Origin: an uncultured Rothia sp.
Lineage (GTDB): Bacteria > Actinomycetota > Actinomycetes > Actinomycetales > Micrococcaceae
Assembly (NCBI GenBank): GCA_946222285.1
Contig: CAMIIP010000004.1
Span: 80,337 to 144,336, forward strand
Length of the DNA: 64,000 bases
Direction of reading: 5' to 3'
The notes under the pieces are model-generated. The model saw only the letters and a program-made list of their open reading frames with translations. It searched no databases and was not told where the DNA came from. The translations under genes were made by a program, and so were the position numbers. Positions 52,244 to 60,360 of the stretch are shown one piece after another; the stretch's first letter is position 1, and every line of letters starts with the position of its first letter.

Positions 52244-52988
52244 GCTTCCATGAGCTGAGCGAGATTGCTCGCTCGTCGGAAAGAATCCGCTGCACCCGCG
52301 CGTCGTCCCAATCCAGCGTTGGATCAAGAACGACGACGCCGCGCCCGCTTGCCATTATCGCCAGCAGATCTATGAGGTAGGTGGCAGATAGGGTCTTTGG
52401 CGCCTGAATCTGCACCGCAGAGAACCCCTCAGCTAAGGAATCACAGAGAGCGGCTTTCTTTTTGACCGCACCTAAGGCCTCTTCAAAAGAAATGTCGGTA
52501 AAAGCCCGGTTGTTCTCAACAGGTAGCTCAAATCCTGAGTACACATCGCCATGTGCTCGTACCTCGGCACAGTAATCAACGATACCGGCGGGAAGCTTAC
52601 CCATAAATCGAGGCGAGAGCGGTCCTCTGTCTACGATTACAGGGTATTCAACATCCAATTCCTTGAGATCTTCTGGTGTGAAAGAAAAAACTGTCTCTGC
52701 CCCTGAAAGTTCGCTCGAAAAGGTAGCCCCCACTCGAAGCGTTGCTAAGGCAATTACAACAGACCGCCAATGAGCGCCCATCACCACATCAACGGTGGTT
52801 CCAGATTCTATCTCGCACTCGTCCACCAGAAAATTTGCACTCTTACTTATCCAGTTATCGAGTACCCGACCCGAGAGTTCAACGCGCTCACCGGGAACCG
52901 AGTACCACAGAAGTGAGGGCGTTTGAAATCGTCGTAATATTGTAAAAAACTGTTCAAAATTGGTGAATTGACTAAAATTTTGGGTCAT
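52203..52988 (-). CDS. TIGR03089-like protein (fragment-like relative of AMP-binding enzymes)
   Basis: A 261-residue actinobacterial protein resembling the N-terminal half of acyl-CoA synthetases but lacking the adenylation signature. Recognisable parts: PSLLWYSVPGERVELSGRVLDNWISKSANFLVDE and a later ATLRVGATF. The typical P-loop (TSG-T-T-G-x-P-K) and A8-A10 motifs are absent, so ligase activity is unlikely. I match it to TIGR03089, a family of unknown function beside LCP/GtrA genes. It converges on the GtrA gene with a 41-base overlap. The last 10 residues are poorly conserved. Confidence 0.8.
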   Translation of the reverse strand: MTQNFSQFTNFEQFFTILRRFQTPSLLWYSVPGERVELSGRVLDNWISKSANFLVDECEIESGTTVDVVMGAHWRSVVIALATLRVGATFSSELSGAETVFSFTPEDLKELDVEYPVIVDRGPLSPRFMGKLPAGIVDYCAEVRAHGDVYSGFELPVENNRAFTDISFEEALGAVKKKAALCDSLAEGFSAVQIQAPKTLSATYLIDLLAIMASGRGVVVLDPTLDWDDARVQRILSDERAISLSSWKLSSVPAASSPDRR

Positions 52989-53414
52989 AGAAGATCACTT
53001 TACCGAAAAATTTTTGAGGGCAATTTATCTGCTGAAAAACGCTATTTTGAGTGCTATAGCAAGAGATCAGAAAGGTTTTAATGCTTGACCGCATAAGATC
53101 AAATATTCTGCAAGTGTTTGGAAGTAATACCACAAATAGTGCAACAAATTTGTGATTTTTTCCCGTATTCAAGGAAATTTTTTGTCTCAGCTTGACGAAC
53201 TACACGTTACACGCGTGTAATTATATGCAGAGTATTTTGGCGGCTCATTGTGAACACAATAAATAGGTTCACGCGATACAACCCCGGAAGAGCAAATTTT
53301 CGCACTTTGCTTCTCTCGTATCGTCAGAAGCGCCACTGACTCGTTGGTGTTACCTGCTCCCGCGCAGTAATGTCTTTCATCAACATCCAAACAGGGATAA
53401 GAAAGGGACGACAC
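52989..53414. promoter_or_regulatory. 426-base WhiB upstream region: palindrome over a promoter, plus two hairpins
   Basis: TTGACG (53192-53197) and TGTAAT (53216-53221), 18 bases apart, form a plausible promoter. The perfect palindrome TTACACGCGTGTAA (53207-53220) fills its spacer and -10, so a bound factor would block or redirect it. The leader is then about 190 bases. CACAAAT/ATTTGTG (53131-53154) followed by a T-run looks like a plus-strand terminator with no plus-strand gene before it. A second hairpin lies at 53287-53315 in the leader. No open frame here is credible. Confidence 0.55.
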
Positions 53415-53888
53415 GTGAGCTTAGATTCTCCCCAATCTGAAAGCTGGAATACAGCGGGGCGAAGCGTCGAAGCTCAACAAACTATTATGCACTCGGCTCA
53501 ATATCTAGAAGAACAGGCAAATGCGTTTCTTGCTGCCGCAGATTCGCAAAAAAAGCCTCAGCAACCCCCCATGCAGCAGAAGAATATTGACCTGTTCTCA
53601 TCTGCCCCTGAAGCCCTTGCCCTATGGGAAGCAGCTGCCGGTGGTTACAGCACCGACGGTGAAGAAGGAGAACTTTCCTGGCAAGCTGATGCGCTGTGCG
53701 CGCAGACTGACCCTGAAGCATTCTTTCCAGAAAAAGGCGGTTCGACCCGCGACGCTAAACGCGTTTGTAATGAATGTCCGGTACGTGAAGCGTGCCTAGA
53801 ATACGCTATGGAAAATGATGAGCGTTTTGGTATCTGGGGTGGACTCTCAGAACGTGAACGTCGTCGTCTGCGCAAGCAGACCATCTAA
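53415..53888 (+). CDS. WhiB family iron-sulfur transcriptional regulator (WhiB2/WhmD-like)
   Basis: A 157-residue regulator. The 4Fe-4S cysteines are LCAQ (about 95), VCNEC (about 117 and 120) and ACLEYA (about 126); GIWGG and SERERRRLRKQ are the turn and DNA-binding tail. About 85 residues of Gln/Ala-rich sequence precede this core, longer than most WhiB proteins but usual for the WhmD branch that controls septation. The neighbour DUF3499 supports WhiB2. GTG 53415 has GAAAGGG upstream. The palindromic promoter at 53192-53221 is its likely control point; WhmD proteins often regulate themselves. Confidence 0.92.
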   Translation: MSLDSPQSESWNTAGRSVEAQQTIMHSAQYLEEQANAFLAAADSQKKPQQPPMQQKNIDLFSSAPEALALWEAAAGGYSTDGEEGELSWQADALCAQTDPEAFFPEKGGSTRDAKRVCNECPVREACLEYAMENDERFGIWGGLSERERRRLRKQTI

Positions 53889-53904
53889 AGTAAGGATTTT
53901 TGAC

Positions 53905-54132
53905 ATGGCTCATAATCGCTCCTGTTCACGCCAGACGTGTACCCGAGAAGCAGTTTTTACCTTGTTCTATGCGTATAGCGAGTCGAAGGTGATTATCGGC
54001 GCGCTTTCTGAGCATCGTGAGCCTCATGCCTACGATCTTTGTGAGTTTCATGCTGATCGACTGACCGCTCCGCAGGGCTGGGAAGTGGTGCGTGAATTTC
54101 CTTATCGGACTATCTCTTCTCCTCTCGATTAG
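53905..54132 (+). CDS. DUF3499 family small protein
   Basis: A 75-residue cysteine-containing protein. SCSRQTCTREAVFTLFYAYSESKVIIG and YDLCEFHADRLTAPQGWEVVREF are the two conserved halves; C-x4-C and C-x2-H suggest a zinc ribbon, by inference. ATG 53905 follows AAGGA by 9 bases; the longer frame from 53815 lies within whiB and is not used. It is 16 bases after whiB, so almost surely co-transcribed. It is shorter than family members that carry a 20-50 residue tail. Confidence 0.85.
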   Translation: MAHNRSCSRQTCTREAVFTLFYAYSESKVIIGALSEHREPHAYDLCEFHADRLTAPQGWEVVREFPYRTISSPLD

Positions 54133-54233
54133 TTTTTTTAATCGCGGGTATTCCATAAAATATTTAGGAGTACCTTATCTATCTATCCCTCATTGTTGAT
54201 AATCACTCTTATCTAGCTTAAAGGTAGCTTTCT

Positions 54234-55517
54234 ATGCCCCAGCGCCCTCTCAAACTTTCGCAAAATTTGTTGGCTAATTCTCAAACGTTGAATCGCCGTC
54301 CATTTCTAACCGCCTCTGTTGTCGGTATCAGTATTTTTGCGCTTAGTGCCTGTGGGTCGAATGAAGAGCCCGCGGACGAGGCAACTCCATCGTCGGCGGA
54401 GGCAGATAGTTCCTCGACGTCTGAACAGGCTAAATTTGCGGGTACGGTTGAGGTTGTTCCTGCCGCTGAAGAAGTTGAGATTAATCCTGTGGAGACGGTA
54501 ACGGTGACGGCACAGGAAGCCACGTTTGAAGAAGTGAAAGTAAGCACCGTAGACGCGACGGGCGCTATCGCGGAGGTCGAAGGTGAGCTAAACGAAACTG
54601 CCACCGAATGGACGAGCATCCAGCCTCTACTGTTTAATTCTGAATACACGGTGAGCTGGAAAGCCAAAGATTCTCAGAAAACAGCAGGATCGGGAGAATC
54701 CACATTCTCTACTGTTTCGGCAGCCTATGAGGCAGATGTATCTCTCAACGTGGTAGAGGGAAGCTCTTACGGCGTTGGGCAGATTATCGAATTTAATTTT
54801 TCTGAACCGGTGGTCAACAAGGCTGAGGTAGAGAAAGCCATTGTTATTACCGGTGGAGGAGACCAAACGGGTAAATTCCGCTGGTATTCCGATTACATGG
54901 TTCGTTACCGCCCCGAAAAGTATTGGGCAGCGAACTCTACGGTGAAGATTCAAGCCAATATCCTGGGCATGGATGTGGGTAACGGCATGATCGGCAACGG
55001 AAATGTGGTGCGTAACTTCACCACTACCGACAAGCATTACGCTCTGGTAGATAACAATACGAAGACCGCCAAGCTGTACGTGAACGATAAGCTAGTTCAC
55101 GAAAACTATGTCACCCTTGGTAACCCTGAATGGCCCTCGGTTGTTGGTCAGCTAATGGTGATGGAGCAGGCAGATAAGTATTACTTCAATCCTGGTTCTC
55201 TTAAATTAAAAGAGGGAGATCCTCATTATTATGAGCCTTTTTGGGCAACAAACGTTTCGCGTCTAACGTCATCGGGTGTTTTTGTGCATCAGGCGCTACC
55301 GGGTGCGTATTCATCGGTAGGCGTTTCGAACGTTTCGCACGGTTGTATCGGTATGTTGCCTGACGACGCAAAATATTTTTTTGACCTCTTCAATCCCGGC
55401 GATATCGTTGAGACAGTTAATACCGGTTATCCGCAGGCTGATCCAGATGATGGCTTTGGCGATTGGAATATTCCGTTTGCGAACTACCAGGATGCTTCCT
55501 GGAAGGGTAACTGGTAA
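54234..55517 (+). CDS. L,D-transpeptidase lipoprotein with immunoglobulin-like domains
   Basis: A 427-residue cell-wall cross-linking enzyme. The lipoprotein signal ends LSA-C40, followed by a Ser/Glu/Ala linker. Two Ig-like domains (about 75-165 and 165-265) precede the YkuD catalytic domain with HQALPGAYSSVGVSNVSHGCIGM, where the H-G-C is the nucleophile site. The residue after C-I is Gly, where mycobacterial Ldts usually have Asn. The order LdtMt2-like (Ig, Ig, YkuD, short tail) fits 3-3 cross-link formation. ATG 54234 has no strong ribosome site. Confidence 0.92.
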   Translation: MPQRPLKLSQNLLANSQTLNRRPFLTASVVGISIFALSACGSNEEPADEATPSSAEADSSSTSEQAKFAGTVEVVPAAEEVEINPVETVTVTAQEATFEEVKVSTVDATGAIAEVEGELNETATEWTSIQPLLFNSEYTVSWKAKDSQKTAGSGESTFSTVSAAYEADVSLNVVEGSSYGVGQIIEFNFSEPVVNKAEVEKAIVITGGGDQTGKFRWYSDYMVRYRPEKYWAANSTVKIQANILGMDVGNGMIGNGNVVRNFTTTDKHYALVDNNTKTAKLYVNDKLVHENYVTLGNPEWPSVVGQLMVMEQADKYYFNPGSLKLKEGDPHYYEPFWATNVSRLTSSGVFVHQALPGAYSSVGVSNVSHGCIGMLPDDAKYFFDLFNPGDIVETVNTGYPQADPDDGFGDWNIPFANYQDASWKGNW

Positions 55518-55559
55518 AAATAATCTAGCAAGAACCGCTTGAGCGGTGAGGAGATTTCG

Positions 55560-56645
55560 GTGGCATCACGACAGCCCAATGACTCTATATCGGCTTCAGA
55601 CGATAACTCAGCAGGTCATGAGTGGAGCAAACTTTCCCCCGCTATTTCGAGCCAATCGCCGGCGCCCCAGCCTGTGAAGGCAGATGATTTGCTGACGGCT
55701 CGACGCGCAGAACAGCAACGAGAAGAACCTGTTGCTGATTCTAAGAACAGCGAAATAGAAATAAGTGAGAATCCTTCAGCTGTTCCTGCTCAAACGGTGA
55801 TACTTGAGAAAGCTTCGGCGCAGCCCAAAGACAGCACTGATTCAGCAACGGTTTCAATTATCGATCGGGAAGAAGAGGCCTCTCGTAGGGTTTCTGCGCG
55901 TGAGAGTGCGCTGGCGGATCGTCCTCGTGCTCTCAAACTGCGTGCTCTTCTCATTGCGCTTACCGTTCCTGTGCTAACTCTCATGGTGGCGATTCGCTCT
56001 ATTGCTTCTACTCCTTTTCTCTGGCTGGCTTATCATCGCCCTGGGTTTCCCGAAGATTCATACGGGTTTTCTACCGATGAGCGCATGAGCTATGGCTCCT
56101 ACGGTCTGGAATATGTACAGAACCTTGCACCAGAAAGCTATCTCTCTGGTCTTCGCACCTCCAGCGGCAGCAAGCTGTTTCTTAACAGCGAAGTAGAACA
56201 TATGGGCGATGTGAAGCTGGTTTTACTCTGGGCAACCGTTCTCACCTTAGCCCTGGTTATCTTGGCGTTTTTGGCTTCCCGCTCTTTGAAAGATCGAGCA
56301 CCAGGGGTCATCCAAAAATCTCTTTTTTCCGGTGCATTGACAACGGTGGCTCTCTTAGCGATTTTGGCTATTTTGGGTGCACTGGGCTGGGAGACGTTCT
56401 TTGAAACCTTCCACCACCTCTTTTTCCCACAGGGTAACTGGCAGTTTCGCATGTCTGATACTCTTATCCGGCTGTATCCGCCACAATTTTGGGTGGATGC
56501 CGCGGTAGCGGTAGTCCTGATAGCGTTGATTATTTCAGCGATGATTTTGGCCTTTACCTGGCCTACCCGTTACCGTCGTCAGCTTGCACAAAGTCGTGCT
56601 GAAGAACGTCTGGAACTACGCCGTCGTCTAACTGCAGAGGCATAA
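55560..56645 (+). CDS. DUF1461 / TIGR01906 integral membrane protein
   Basis: A 361-residue membrane protein. About 130 polar residues (rich in Ser, Ala, Pro and Glu) come first; then four hydrophobic helices (starting LLIALTVPVLTLMVAIRSIA, later LVLLWATVLTLALVILAF). HRPGFPEDSYGFSTDERMSYGSYGLEYVQNL and FFPQGNWQFRMSDTLIRLYPPQFW are the extracellular blocks of the DUF1461 family. Function is unknown. GTG 55560 is 6 bases after GAGGAG. It is 6 bases before the PMT gene, so the two are co-transcribed. Confidence 0.88.
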   Translation: MASRQPNDSISASDDNSAGHEWSKLSPAISSQSPAPQPVKADDLLTARRAEQQREEPVADSKNSEIEISENPSAVPAQTVILEKASAQPKDSTDSATVSIIDREEEASRRVSARESALADRPRALKLRALLIALTVPVLTLMVAIRSIASTPFLWLAYHRPGFPEDSYGFSTDERMSYGSYGLEYVQNLAPESYLSGLRTSSGSKLFLNSEVEHMGDVKLVLLWATVLTLALVILAFLASRSLKDRAPGVIQKSLFSGALTTVALLAILAILGALGWETFFETFHHLFFPQGNWQFRMSDTLIRLYPPQFWVDAAVAVVLIALIISAMILAFTWPTRYRRQLAQSRAEERLELRRRLTAEA

Positions 56646-56651
56646 ACCATC

Positions 56652-58274
56652 GTGAAACAAACCTTGAAGCAGACCGGATCTGGCAGAGCGGTGATGCCTT
56701 TATCGGAGGCTTTTACGGCCTCTTCTCTTCGCGAGCGATTGGCGGTGGATCTGGTGCCACTACCTCGTTGGGGGTGGGTTGCACCGCTACTGGTTTTTAT
56801 TCTTGCCGGAGTTCTTCGGTTTTGGAATCTTGCTCATCCCAACGCCATTGTTTTTGATGAGACGTATTACGCCAAAGACGCCTACTCTATGTTGCATTTT
56901 GGGTATGAGCGAAACTGGGTTGAAGGTGCAAACGAATCGTTTGTAGCGGGCAACCCCACCGGTATTGAAGATACCGGAGAGTACGTGGTTCACCCTCCCG
57001 TTGGCAAATGGATGATCGCTTTTGGCATGTGGATCTTTGGCGATAATAATCCGCTGGGTTGGCGTTTTAGCGCTGCCCTTATCGGGCTACTATCGGTAGC
57101 GTTGGTGATGTTAGCTGCCTGGTTGCTCTTTCGTTCTGTTACGGTAACGAGTCTTGCCGGTTTGCTGATAACTGTGGACGGTCTGCATCTGGTGCAGTCG
57201 CGGTTTGCGCTTCTCGACATTTTTCTGATGTTTTGGGTTTTTGCTACCTTTCTCTGTTTGCTGTTAGACCGGCAGCAATCTCGACGACGTTTGGCTACTC
57301 GCATAGCCGAGCACGTCGAGCAGAACGGTGGAGTTCCGCAAGATTCTTTGATGAAATATGGGCCCTGGCTGGGTTTTCGTTGGTGGCGGCTTCTTGCCGG
57401 TATCTGTGCGGGCCTTGCCGTCGGCACTAAATGGAATGCCCTCTTTTTTATTGCGATTTTTGGGCTTCTCACGGTTTTCTGGGATATGAACGCGCGGCGT
57501 ATTGCCGGTATCAAAAAATGGTTTGTACCCGGTCTGATTCTTGATGGCATCCCCGCTTTCTTCTACCTGATTGTGGTGGGACTGGGCACTTACCTGGCGA
57601 CTTGGACAGGCTGGTTTAGGTCTCAATTTGCGTATGATCGCCAGTGGGCAGCTAACCACCCTTCAGAGGGCGTGCAATGGTTACCTCCTACCCTTCGTTC
57701 CCTGTGGGAATATCACCGTTCTGCCTATTCCTTTCACCAGGGACTCGATACTCCGCATACCTATCAATCTTCTGCCCCCGAGTGGCTTATCCTGGGTCGT
57801 CCCACCTCCTACTTCTATGAATCGCCTGGTCACGGGGTGAATGGTTGCACTGCTGATAAATGTTCGGAAGCAGTACTCAATATCGGTAACCCACTGATCT
57901 GGTGGTCATTTATTATCGTTGCCATTTTTGCGCTGGCGCTGTGGATTATCAAGCGTGACTGGCGTTTTGGCGCTCTCTTCGCGGTCTTCGCCGTCGGGTA
58001 TTTTCCCTGGTTCGCGTATCCCACGCGCACCATGTTTTACTTCTATGCGCTTTCTTTTGAACCTTTTCTTATTCTCATGATGGCGGGACTTATGGGGCTT
58101 GCTTTAGGACGACCTGGTGACTCCACCAGACGCAAACAATGGGGGCTTCTCACCGTTGGTCTTTTCGTGGTTGCGGTACTACTCATTTCAATTCATTTCT
58201 GGCCTATTTGGACAGCCGAAACTATTCCATACAGCCAGTGGCGATTGCGCATGTGGTTTGAATCGTGGATTTAG
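56652..58274 (+). CDS. Protein O-mannosyltransferase (PMT, GT39)
   Basis: A 540-residue membrane glycosyltransferase that moves mannose from polyprenyl-phosphate-mannose to Ser/Thr of secreted proteins. The D-E motif IVFDETYYAKDAYSM follows the first helix and is the catalytic Asp-Glu; HPPVGKWMIAFGMWIFG is the second conserved loop. Ten or more helices are visible, with the C-terminal GT39 block PTRTMFYFYALSFEPF. GTG start 56652. It shares a unit with DUF1461 upstream and rsmI downstream (30-base gap). GDP-mannose supply connects it to manC at the window start. Confidence 0.94.
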   Translation: MKQTLKQTGSGRAVMPLSEAFTASSLRERLAVDLVPLPRWGWVAPLLVFILAGVLRFWNLAHPNAIVFDETYYAKDAYSMLHFGYERNWVEGANESFVAGNPTGIEDTGEYVVHPPVGKWMIAFGMWIFGDNNPLGWRFSAALIGLLSVALVMLAAWLLFRSVTVTSLAGLLITVDGLHLVQSRFALLDIFLMFWVFATFLCLLLDRQQSRRRLATRIAEHVEQNGGVPQDSLMKYGPWLGFRWWRLLAGICAGLAVGTKWNALFFIAIFGLLTVFWDMNARRIAGIKKWFVPGLILDGIPAFFYLIVVGLGTYLATWTGWFRSQFAYDRQWAANHPSEGVQWLPPTLRSLWEYHRSAYSFHQGLDTPHTYQSSAPEWLILGRPTSYFYESPGHGVNGCTADKCSEAVLNIGNPLIWWSFIIVAIFALALWIIKRDWRFGALFAVFAVGYFPWFAYPTRTMFYFYALSFEPFLILMMAGLMGLALGRPGDSTRRKQWGLLTVGLFVVAVLLISIHFWPIWTAETIPYSQWRLRMWFESWI

Positions 58275-58303
58275 CCGTGAATTTTTAGAGCGAGGAGTTT
58301 ACT

Positions 58304-59206
58304 ATGACCGATAATTTTTCGGAAGAAATTGCTGAAGAAACAGTACCCCTTCGTTCTGCTACCCACGAGGGGGGAGCGCTTGTATTGGGAGGAACTCCGA
58401 TTGGTAATCTGGGCGATGCCACCGACCGGCTCAAAGAATATCTTGCGATAGCCGACCTTATCGCGGTAGAAGATACACGCACTCTGCGACGCCTGGCTTC
58501 GGGGCTAGGCGTACATACGCGCGGACGGGTCATAACCAATCACGACCATAACGAATCAGCGCGCTCTGCACAGATTGTTGAAGCGGTAGAGAAGGGGCAG
58601 CTAGTATTGCTGATGTCCGACGCCGGTATGCCCACTGTCTCTGACCCCGGCTACGCAGCAGCTCAAGCGGTTGCCCAAGCTAACCTTCCTGTTACCGTAG
58701 CTCCTGGCCCTTCCGCTGTGCTCTCAGCTCTTGCCGTTTCTGGTTTACCTAGCGGAAGATTTACCTTCGAAGGTTTTCTGGCGCGTAAAGGCTCGGAGCG
58801 TAGCAAAAGATTGAAGTCGCTACACACCGAAGAACGCACTATGGTCTTTTACGAATCTCCCCACCGCACCGCTGCCACACTCAAAGATTTTGTGCAGGTG
58901 TTCGGCGCAGATCGTCAAGCGGTAGTGTGTCGTGAGTTGACCAAGCTTCACGAAGAAGTTCTTCGCGGAACCTTACAAGAGCTAGCGCAGTGGGCAGAGA
59001 ACACCCAGGTACGCGGAGAAATTGCCCTGGTGGTTGCAGGCGCAGAAGAACCTGATCCTGAAACTGCAGATAACCTCACTGAGCAGGTACAGGCTCTGGT
59101 AGAGGAAGGCATGCGGCTCAAAGATGCTGCAGCAGAAATCGCCCAACAATACGGAGTCTCTAAACGCGATCTTTACCAGGCAACTCTCGCCGCTCGCGAG
59201 CAGTAG
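58304..59206 (+). CDS. rsmI: 16S rRNA (cytidine1402-2'-O)-methyltransferase
   Basis: A 300-residue SAM-dependent enzyme of the tetrapyrrole-methylase fold that methylates C1402 in the ribosomal decoding centre. LVLGGTPIGNLGDAT is the SAM-binding start, followed by ADLIAVEDTRTL, LMSDAGMPTVSDPG, VAPGPSAVLSALAVSG and FEGFLARKGSERSKRL. ATG 58304 follows GAGGAG. The first 25 residues are an acidic extension beyond the usual start. The end (QQYGVSKRDLYQATLA) is the typical small helical domain. Confidence 0.95.
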   Translation: MTDNFSEEIAEETVPLRSATHEGGALVLGGTPIGNLGDATDRLKEYLAIADLIAVEDTRTLRRLASGLGVHTRGRVITNHDHNESARSAQIVEAVEKGQLVLLMSDAGMPTVSDPGYAAAQAVAQANLPVTVAPGPSAVLSALAVSGLPSGRFTFEGFLARKGSERSKRLKSLHTEERTMVFYESPHRTAATLKDFVQVFGADRQAVVCRELTKLHEEVLRGTLQELAQWAENTQVRGEIALVVAGAEEPDPETADNLTEQVQALVEEGMRLKDAAAEIAQQYGVSKRDLYQATLAAREQ

Positions 59207-59256
59207 CCACGGGCAAATCAGCGATAAAGAAACAAGTCGGCAGGAAGAGAGCAACT

Positions 59257-60327
59257 ATGTGCACGGATGATGGGGCAATCAGTTCTTCAGATCTGATGAG
59301 ACTCGCAGAGCGGTTCGCCGCTTCTTTACCCAGCGAGAAAGAACTGAAGGGTACTATTTTCTCCAAAAAAGTTTCGGTAGAAACGGGACTGACACCACCG
59401 GCGTATGAACCCGAACGATACGATACCGGGGGAGAAGAATCGGGCGAGGGCACGCGCCGTCGTTCAACTGCCGGAACAAACGGCCGTTCCCGTAACCTGC
59501 AATTCCCACCCGCCCCAGATCCTCTTCCTTTCCCCATCGTAGATAACCACACACACATGGATCTGCTCGATGGCGAAGTAGCCATTACCGCTCGTGATGC
59601 TCTCGATACGGGCGAGACCTTGGGCATCGGCAGAGTTGTACAGGTTGGTTGTGACATACCCTCTTCCCTCTACGCGGTAGCTGCCGCTCAAGCCGATGAG
59701 CGGGTGCTTGCCGCCGTCGCTCTGCACCCTAACGAAGCACCCAAGCTCGCCGAAGCCGGAGAACTTGCGGCAGCCCTGGAAACAATTGAAGAATTAGGAA
59801 AGGACGAGCGCGTTCGGGCTTTTGGAGAAACGGGACTAGACTATTTCCGCACCGGCGAAGAAGGCATTTCTGCGCAGAAAGAATCTTTTCGTGCACATAT
59901 TCTCCTGGCAAAGAAGTATGGCAAAGCTCTACAAATTCACGACCGTGATGCCCACGCCGATGTAGTGCAGATTTTGCGGGAGGAGGGAGCACCGGAGAAA
60001 ACTGTCTTCCACTGCTATTCGGGCGATACCGACCTGGCAGAAATCTGTAATGAAAACGGCTGGTATATGAGCTTCTCGGGTACCGTTACTTTTAAAAACT
60101 CACGGGGTGTTCAGGAGTCTTTGCGGATAGCTCGCCCAGAACTGATCCTGGCTGAAACTGATGCTCCTTTTCTGACTCCCCACCCCTACCGAGGTCGCCC
60201 AAACGCCTCTTATATGACCAACTACACCGTACGTTTTATGGCTCAACAGCGCGGCATGGATCTAGAAAAACTGTGCCGAATCATTACACAAAATTCAGAG
60301 ACTGTCTACGGAAACTGGAAGAAGTAG
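59257..60327 (+). CDS. tatD: TatD family DNase / metal hydrolase
   Basis: A 356-residue protein whose C-terminal 265 residues are a complete TatD: NHTHMDLL (metal H-x-H), GETGLDYF, LQIHDRDAH, HCYSGD and LAETDAPFLTPHPYRG. The family hydrolyses DNA or other phosphoesters. About 90 N-terminal residues are extra (Glu/Arg/Ser-rich, polar) and have no family counterpart. ATG 59257 follows AGGAAGAG; an internal start nearer the core cannot be ruled out. It normally precedes rpf and ksgA, but here a reversed GT87 gene follows. Confidence 0.93.
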   Translation: MCTDDGAISSSDLMRLAERFAASLPSEKELKGTIFSKKVSVETGLTPPAYEPERYDTGGEESGEGTRRRSTAGTNGRSRNLQFPPAPDPLPFPIVDNHTHMDLLDGEVAITARDALDTGETLGIGRVVQVGCDIPSSLYAVAAAQADERVLAAVALHPNEAPKLAEAGELAAALETIEELGKDERVRAFGETGLDYFRTGEEGISAQKESFRAHILLAKKYGKALQIHDRDAHADVVQILREEGAPEKTVFHCYSGDTDLAEICNENGWYMSFSGTVTFKNSRGVQESLRIARPELILAETDAPFLTPHPYRGRPNASYMTNYTVRFMAQQRGMDLEKLCRIITQNSETVYGNWKK

Positions 60328-60360
60328 AGCTCCCTTTACTCGAGCGACGTAAGGGGAGCT
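60328..60360. terminator. Bidirectional hairpin at the tatD / GT87 junction
   Basis: A 12-bp stem, AGCTCCCTTTAC with GTAAGGGGAGCT (one G-T pair). It begins immediately after the tatD stop and covers the last codons of the opposite GT87 gene, so the terminator is partly coding. Confidence 0.7.

Noticed and set aside
52203..52988. TIGR03089-like gene as a functional acyl-CoA synthetase
   Set aside because: The adenylation P-loop and C-terminal motifs are missing, so it can only be called a fragment-like relative.
56990..57550. 186-codon open frame opposite the PMT gene
   Set aside because: Antisense of a conserved membrane enzyme, basic composition, no ribosome site.
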